From: Trebonia sp.
GTDB lineage: Bacteria; Actinomycetota; Actinomycetes; Streptosporangiales; Streptosporangiaceae
Length of the DNA: 12,385 nt
Direction of reading: 5' to 3'
Assembly: GCA_030038035.1 (NCBI GenBank)
Contig: JASHPP010000508.1
Coordinates: 1 to 12,385, forward strand
This document shows, piece after piece, positions 8,541 through 12,385 of the stretch (the first letter of the stretch is position 1; every line of letters starts with the position of its first letter). The notes beneath the pieces were generated by a model. The model was not told where the DNA came from, did not search any database, and saw nothing but the letters and a program-made list of their open reading frames with translations. A program made the translations under genes and the position numbers.

Positions 8541-10073
8541 ATGCGAACCCAGGCGGACGTCGTCGTCGTGGGCGCCGGCAACGCCGCGCTGTGCGCGGCG
8601 CTCTCGGCCCGCGAGACCGGGGCCGGCGTGCTGGTCCTCGAGCGGGCACCGTATGCCGAGCGCGGCGGGAACTCCGCCTTCACGGCGGGCGCGATGCGGT
8701 TCGCCTACAACGGCCGCGCGGAGATCCTCGAGCTCGTGCCCGACCTCAGCGCGGACCTGGCGGCCCGCACCGACTTCGGCGCCTATCCGCGGGAGCAGTT
8801 CCTCGACGACCTGGCCCGGGTGACAGAAAACCGCTGCGACCCGGAGCTGGCGGAGATTCTCGTGCGCGACAGCTTCGCCGCGCTGAGGTGGCTGCGCTCG
8901 AAGGGCGTCCGGTTCCTGCCGATCTACGGCCGGCAGGCGTTCGAGGTCGACGGCAGGTTCACGTTCTGGGGCGGCCTGACCATCGAGGCCAACGGCGGTG
9001 GCCGGGGCCTGATCGACTACCTGGCCAGGGCCTGCGCAGGCAACGGCATCGCCATCGAGTACGGCGCCCGCGCGACCCGGCTGTCCGCGGACGACCGCGG
9101 CCGGGTGGACGGGGTGTACGTGCGCCAGGGCAGGCAGGGCGGGCAGGGCGGGCAGGGCGGGCGGACCGCGCTCGTGCGGGCCGCGGCGGTGATCCTGGCC
9201 GCGGGCGGGTTCGAGGCCAACGCCGAGTGGCGCACCCGCTACCTCGGCCCGGGCTGGGACGTCGCCAAGGTCCGCGGCACCCGCTTCAACACCGGAGACG
9301 GGATACGGATGGCCCTTGAGGTCGGCGCCGCGCCCTGGGGCCAGTGGTCAGGGGCGCACGCGGTCGGCTGGGATTTCAACGCGCCGCCGTTCGGCGACCT
9401 GTCCGTGGGTGACGGCTTCCAGAAGCACAGCTACCCCTGGGGGATCATGGTCAACGCCGACGGCGACCGCTTCGTCGACGAGGGCGCCGACTTCCGCAAC
9501 TACACCTACGCCAGGTACGGCCGGGTGATCCTCGCCCAGCCCGGGCAGTTCGCCTGGCAGGTGTTCGATCGCAAGGTCGCCCGCCTGCTGCGCGATGAGT
9601 ACCGGATCAGGCAGGTCACCAAGGTCACCGGCGCCACCTTGGCGGAGCTGGCGGCGCGGATGGATGGCGTGGACCCCGGGCGCTTCCTCGCCACGGTGTC
9701 GGCGTATAACGCCGCCATCGACACGGACGTGCCCTTCAATCCGAATATCAAGGACGGCCGGCGCACCCGCGGGCTCGCCGTCGACAAGACGAACTGGGCG
9801 AACACCCTCGACACGGGCCCGTTCGAGGCGTATCAGGTGACGTGCGGGATCACGTTCACGTTCGGCGGCCTGCGGATCTCCACCGGGGCCGAGGTGATCG
9901 ACGACGACGGGCAGGTGATCCCCGGCCTGTACGCATGCGGTGAACTCGTCGGCGGGCTGTTCTACTTCAACTACCCCGGCGGTTCTGGCCTGACCAACGG
10001 CGCGGTTTTCGGCCGGATCGCCGGACAGCGCGCGGGCGCCGCGGCCGTGGCCGCGCGGCACGGTCCGCCGTGA
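8541..10073 (+). CDS. TcuA-like FAD-dependent dehydrogenase (fumarate reductase flavoprotein family)
   Basis: The 510-residue flavoprotein belongs to the fumarate reductase/succinate dehydrogenase flavoprotein superfamily. Its FAD-binding N-terminus VVVGAGNAALCAALSA (G11-A12-G13), the GGNSAFTAGAM stretch (42-52) and the C-terminal GLYACGELVGGLFYFNYPGG (from about 462) most resemble tricarballylate dehydrogenase TcuA. TcuA oxidises tricarballylate to cis-aconitate and passes electrons to TcuB. No tcuB or tcuC lies nearby, so another substrate, or an FMN/quinone partner elsewhere, is possible. I chose ATG 8541 because GGAGGTG (8524-8530) lies ten bases upstream and the Rossmann motif begins a few residues in. 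An in-frame start at 8475 would add 22 atypical residues and lacks a binding site. A surface-loop-like run of QGG repeats occurs at about residues 197-206. Confidence 0.85.
   Translation: MRTQADVVVVGAGNAALCAALSARETGAGVLVLERAPYAERGGNSAFTAGAMRFAYNGRAEILELVPDLSADLAARTDFGAYPREQFLDDLARVTENRCDPELAEILVRDSFAALRWLRSKGVRFLPIYGRQAFEVDGRFTFWGGLTIEANGGGRGLIDYLARACAGNGIAIEYGARATRLSADDRGRVDGVYVRQGRQGGQGGQGGRTALVRAAAVILAAGGFEANAEWRTRYLGPGWDVAKVRGTRFNTGDGIRMALEVGAAPWGQWSGAHAVGWDFNAPPFGDLSVGDGFQKHSYPWGIMVNADGDRFVDEGADFRNYTYARYGRVILAQPGQFAWQVFDRKVARLLRDEYRIRQVTKVTGATLAELAARMDGVDPGRFLATVSAYNAAIDTDVPFNPNIKDGRRTRGLAVDKTNWANTLDTGPFEAYQVTCGITFTFGGLRISTGAEVIDDDGQVIPGLYACGELVGGLFYFNYPGGSGLTNGAVFGRIAGQRAGAAAVAARHGPP
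9125..9162 (+). repeat. In-frame 9-bp tandem repeat (GGGCGGGCA) in the TcuA-like gene
   Basis: About three perfect head-to-tail copies of a GC-rich 9-mer, preceded by a degenerate one, encode QGRQGGQGGQGG. As 9 is a multiple of three, gain or loss of a unit would keep frame. It falls between a 'DGVYV' strand and the 'AAVILAAGGF' strand, where a variable loop is plausible. Confidence 0.7.
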
Positions 10074-10166
10074 CGACGGGAGACTCGCCGACCGCCACGC
10101 GGCTGTTACCCATTTGTGTTACTGATTTGGCGGCGTTTGCTGGCGTGTCGCGTGAGGGCAGGGCGT

Positions 10167-10211
10167 TAAGACCCGGCACAATAAGACCCGGCACGATACG
10201 ACCAGGGACAA
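10167..10211 (+). repeat. 15-bp tandem repeat, three units
   Basis: TAAGACCCGGCACAA (10167-10181) is followed directly by TAAGACCCGGCACGA (10182-10196, 14/15) and the more diverged TACGACCAGGGACAA (10197-10211). The array ends three bases before the perfect hairpin at 10214. It has no coding role that I can see. Slippage of a spacer or a protein-binding array are the two possibilities. Confidence 0.75.
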
Positions 10212-10213
10212 GA

Positions 10214-10250
10214 CAAGGCCCCCTCCATTTATGGGATGGAGGGGGCCTTG
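10214..10250. terminator. Perfect 15-bp hairpin, likely terminator
   Basis: CAAGGCCCCCTCCAT (10214-10228) and its exact complement ATGGAGGGGGCCTTG (10236-10250) enclose the seven-base loop TTATGGG. It lies 140 bp behind the TcuA-like stop codon. No T run follows on the plus strand, while on the minus strand the exit side is slightly T-rich (TTGTCTTG). A bidirectional rho-independent-like terminator is the simplest reading. Confidence 0.7.
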
Positions 10251-10449
10251 CCCGGCCTGCCGCACCAGGCTTGCCGGTTACCCGGCCTGCCCGGCTCCGA
10301 GGGCCGGCCGCCAGGGCCAGTCACCCGCGCGAGGAACCGGTTTCCCGCTTCCTCCCACGACTCCGGAGTTGCCCCCGGGGATGGTGTCCGTTTCCGACGG
10401 TGAAAGCATTCTTACTCCTGCGCGAAGGCGCGGCGCAAGCGCCCGGGGA
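10251..10449. other. Gene-free spacer
   Basis: I see no credible gene here. Short open frames exist on both strands, but they run through the repeat and hairpin or lack binding sites and family resemblance. Together with 10074-10250 and 10450-10617 this makes a 544-bp non-coding interval, unusually long between these genes. Confidence 0.4.
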
Positions 10450-10544
10450 CAATAATTGAGAATTTTTTCTTTATCCACAGAAAGCACGGGAGTTATCCGC
10501 AGATGAAGGCAGTTATCCACCGGCTCGTGCACAGCCTGTCCACA
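10450..10544 (+). promoter_or_regulatory. DnaA-box cluster with adjoining AT-rich tract (origin-like)
   Basis: An AT-rich tract (about 10451-10475) runs into TTATCCACA (10471-10479), an exact match to the classic DnaA box. TTATCCGCA (10493-10501), TTATCCACC (10513-10521), the weak TCGTGCACA (10525-10533) and CTGTCCACA (10536-10544) follow, all on the same strand. Start-to-start distances are 22, 20, 12 and 11 bp, close to whole helical turns. This arrangement is what a DnaA filament nucleation site beside an unwinding element looks like. There is no dnaA, dnaN, rpmH or rep gene in view, so whether it is a true origin, a DnaA-titration site or a DnaA-controlled promoter for the next gene is open. 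Confidence 0.6.
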
Positions 10545-10617
10545 GGGGGCACGCGACGCGGGCGCACCGAGCGGGCTGCCCCGCCGCCGGACGGCGGGCG
10601 GGCATAGGGTCGGGCAC

Positions 10618-10893
10618 ATGACCTCGCCTGAGCCAGAACACCTCGACAACCGCCACCGGGATACGCTGCGCCAGATCTTCGAGCATCCCACCAGCCACAA
10701 CATCGAGTGGCGGGCGGTGCTGTCGCTGCTGGAAGCCGTCGGCACGGTCAGCGTGCGGCATGACGGCAAGGTCGACGTCCAGCTCGGGAGCGAGCAGGAG
10801 TTCCTCGAGCCCCCCGCGGGCAAGGACGTAGACGCATCGCTGGTCATCGACCTGCGCCGGATGCTGACCAGCGCCGGTTACGGCCCGCGTTAA
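10618..10893 (+). CDS. Small HicA-like protein, no HicB partner seen
   Basis: The 91-residue protein contains HRDTLRQIFEHPTSHNIEWR followed by a 'VLSLLEAVG' helix, a short beta segment with RHDGKVDVQLG and a final helix (ASLVIDLRRMLTSAG). This helix-beta-beta-beta-helix order and the wording of the first helix recall HicA/YcfA-type dsRBD-fold proteins of toxin-antitoxin systems. A His is kept in RHDG, roughly where HicA has its catalytic His, but the usual GSH context is absent. No hicB-like frame is beside it, so it may be a solitary housekeeping or inactive relative. TAGGGT (10605-10610) seven bases before the ATG fits a -10 for a leaderless message. The DnaA-box cluster lies upstream and the transketolase gene is convergent, 20 bp away. 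Confidence 0.7.
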   Translation: MTSPEPEHLDNRHRDTLRQIFEHPTSHNIEWRAVLSLLEAVGTVSVRHDGKVDVQLGSEQEFLEPPAGKDVDASLVIDLRRMLTSAGYGPR

Positions 10894-10913
10894 CGGGCGG
10901 GCGCCGGCGCAGC

Positions 10914-12385
10914 TCACCCGCCGATCGCTTCGCGCGCCGCCTGGGCGATCTGGCCCGCGGAGATTCCGGCCGCCTCCATCAGCTCCTCGGGGGTCCCCGA
11001 GCCGGGCAGGTCACGCACGGCCAGGTGCCGGATGCGGACCGGATGCCCCGCGTCGTTGAGCGCCTCGAGCACCGCGCTGCCGATGCCGCCGGCCGGGTAG
11101 TGGTCCTCGGCGACCACGAGCCGGCCCGCGGTCGCGTCCGCGGCCTGCACGAGCGCCTGGGTGTCGATCGGCTTGACCGAGTACAGGTCCACGACGCGGG
11201 CGCCGATGCCCTCGCCGGCCAGCTGGCCGGCCGCGGCCAGGCAGTTGTGCAGGGTCACGCCGGCGCCGATGAGCGTCACCTGGTCGTCGGGGCCGGACCG
11301 CACAAGCTTGCAGCCGCCGATCGGGAACGGCTCGTCCGGCCCGTACAGCACCGGGTACGCGCCGCGGGTGGTGCGCATGTAGACGATGCCGCCGCGCTCG
11401 GCCATCTGCGCCACCAGGCTCGCGGCGCTCGTCGCGTCGCTCGGGTACAAGACCGTGGTGCCGTGCACGGCGCGCAGCATCGCGATGTCTTCCAGGGCCA
11501 TCTGCGACGGGCCGTCGGCGCCGATCTCGACGCCCGAGTGGGACCCGCAGAGCCGGATGTTCGCCTGGGAGATGGCCGACATCCTGATGAAGTCGTAGGC
11601 ACGGGTCAAGAACGCCGCGAACGTGGCGGCGAAGGGGATGTACCCGCGGACGGACATGCCCACCGCGGCGGCGATGAGCTGCTGCTCGGCGATGAACATC
11701 TCGAAGTAGCGCTCTGGGTACCACTTGGCGAACTCCTCCAGGTGCGTGGAGTTGTCCACCTCCCCGTCCAGCGCGACGACGTGCCCGAGCGCCCCGACCG
11801 CCGCGAGCGCCTGGCCGAAGGCCAGCCGGGTGGCGACCCTGGCGCCCAGCTCGAAGCGGGGCAGGTTCACCTCGCCGCTTGGCCACATCCGGGGCGTTCC
11901 TGCCTCCGGCCGCGGCCCGGCGACCACCAGGTCGCGCTGGCCGCCCAGCTCGATGATCGCGCGCTGCGCCATCGAAACGGGCAGCGGCCTGCCGTGCCAG
12001 CCCTCGCGGTCCTCGACCTCGTCGAACCCGCGGCCCTTGCGGGTGCGGGCCAGGATCACGGTGGGCCGGTCCGCCTCGGCCGCGTGGCCGAGCGCCTTGT
12101 CGATCTCGCCCAGGTCGTGCCCGTCGATGGGAATGGCGTGGCAGCCGAACGCCTCGACCCGCTTGGCGTACACCTCGGTGTCCCAGCCCAGCTCGGTCGG
12201 GCCGCGCTGACCCAGGCGGTTCACGTCGACGATCGCGGTCAGGTTGCGCAGCCCGTAGTGGGCGGCCTTGTCCAGCGCCTCTCAGATCGACCCCTCGGCG
12301 GTCTCGCTGTCCCCGCACAGCACCCACACCCGGTACGGCAGCTCGTCCAGGTACCGGCCCGCCAGCGCCACGCCGACCCCGTCCG
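10914..12385 (-). pseudogene. Transketolase (human-type), interrupted by in-frame TGA, 5' end outside window
   Basis: Transketolase moves two-carbon ketol units between sugar phosphates in the pentose phosphate pathway, using thiamine diphosphate and Mg2+. The frame runs from the window edge to TGA at 10916-10914. The N-terminal cofactor domain shows CGDSETAEGSI, then a TGA codon (12284-12282), then EALDKAAHYGLRNLTAIVDVN in the same frame. The family normally has Trp after GSI/GSV, so TGG has become TGA. The GD...N metal/cofactor motif is split by the stop. Beyond it the pyrimidine-binding domain is intact, with the catalytic Glu in FIAEQQL (codon 11687-11685) and GADGPSQMALED, then a complete C-terminal domain. 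The downstream open part alone could start at GTG 12224 (436 residues) but would lack half the cofactor site. A pseudogene, a sequencing error, suppression or a very recent mutation are all possible. Confidence 0.75.
12282..12284 (-). other. In-frame opal codon in transketolase
   Basis: On the minus strand the codon reads TGA where a TGG Trp is expected between GSI and EALDKAA. Both sides stay in one frame and keep strong family similarity, so this is a single-base substitution (C to T as read on the plus strand), not a frameshift. Confidence 0.8.

Noticed and set aside
10070..10459. Open frame starting at a GTG that overlaps the TcuA-like stop
   Set aside because: It runs through the 15-bp repeats and the perfect hairpin and ends in the AT-rich tract. 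It has no family resemblance, so coding is unlikely.
12282..12284. TGA as a selenocysteine codon
   Set aside because: The family has Trp, not Cys or Sec, at this position, and the residue is not catalytic.
11011..12327. 438-codon second frame on the minus strand within transketolase
   Set aside because: It is an Arg/Gly/Pro-rich shifted frame with no motifs. The other frame carries the transketolase motifs on both sides of the stop.

Overview
The window is GC-rich DNA with strongly GC-biased third codon positions, purine-rich ribosome binding sites and GTG starts. It reads as chromosome from a high-GC actinomycete; the genus cannot be told from the sequence. Nothing in it looks like a transposon, prophage, tRNA, rRNA or CRISPR array. 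Three AT-rich islands (about 541-610, 1766-1873 and 10450-10545) stand out, and each holds regulatory-looking sequence.

Left part (1-2289): the 3' end of an isochorismatase-family cysteine hydrolase, then a 354-residue LexA-related regulator with an extra XRE helix-turn-helix in front of the normal LexA winged helix and S24 domain. The catalytic Ser is present, but the catalytic Lys is Arg and the Ala-Gly cleavage site is Gly-Gly, both at exactly the E. coli spacing. Downstream lies a cluster of four copies of a 10-bp palindrome (consensus TGTTCGAACA) wrapped around a good sigma70-type promoter, whose predicted start point falls on the ATG of a possible 104-codon leaderless gene. This is the best candidate here for an undescribed system: a LexA-like repressor that probably cannot be switched off by self-cleavage, with its own operator set and a private target.

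Centre (2290-7081): glgA and glgX lie in tandem. They make alpha-1,4-glucan and debranch it. GlgA resembles the cyanobacterial/plant SSIII-IV type more than the usual actinobacterial enzymes. A strong hairpin separates the two genes, and another ends glgX against a convergent gene for a secreted glycine-rich protein.

Right part (7082-12385): divergent from the glycine-rich gene are two flavoprotein genes, an FMO-like NAD(P)/FAD oxidoreductase and a TcuA-like fumarate reductase/tricarballylate dehydrogenase-type enzyme. A gene-free stretch of about 540 bp follows, with a 15-bp tandem repeat, a perfect 15-bp hairpin and a same-strand cluster of DnaA boxes next to an AT-rich tract. It leads into a small HicA-like gene. 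At the right edge, on the minus strand, is a human-type transketolase gene interrupted by an in-frame TGA where the family has a conserved Trp.
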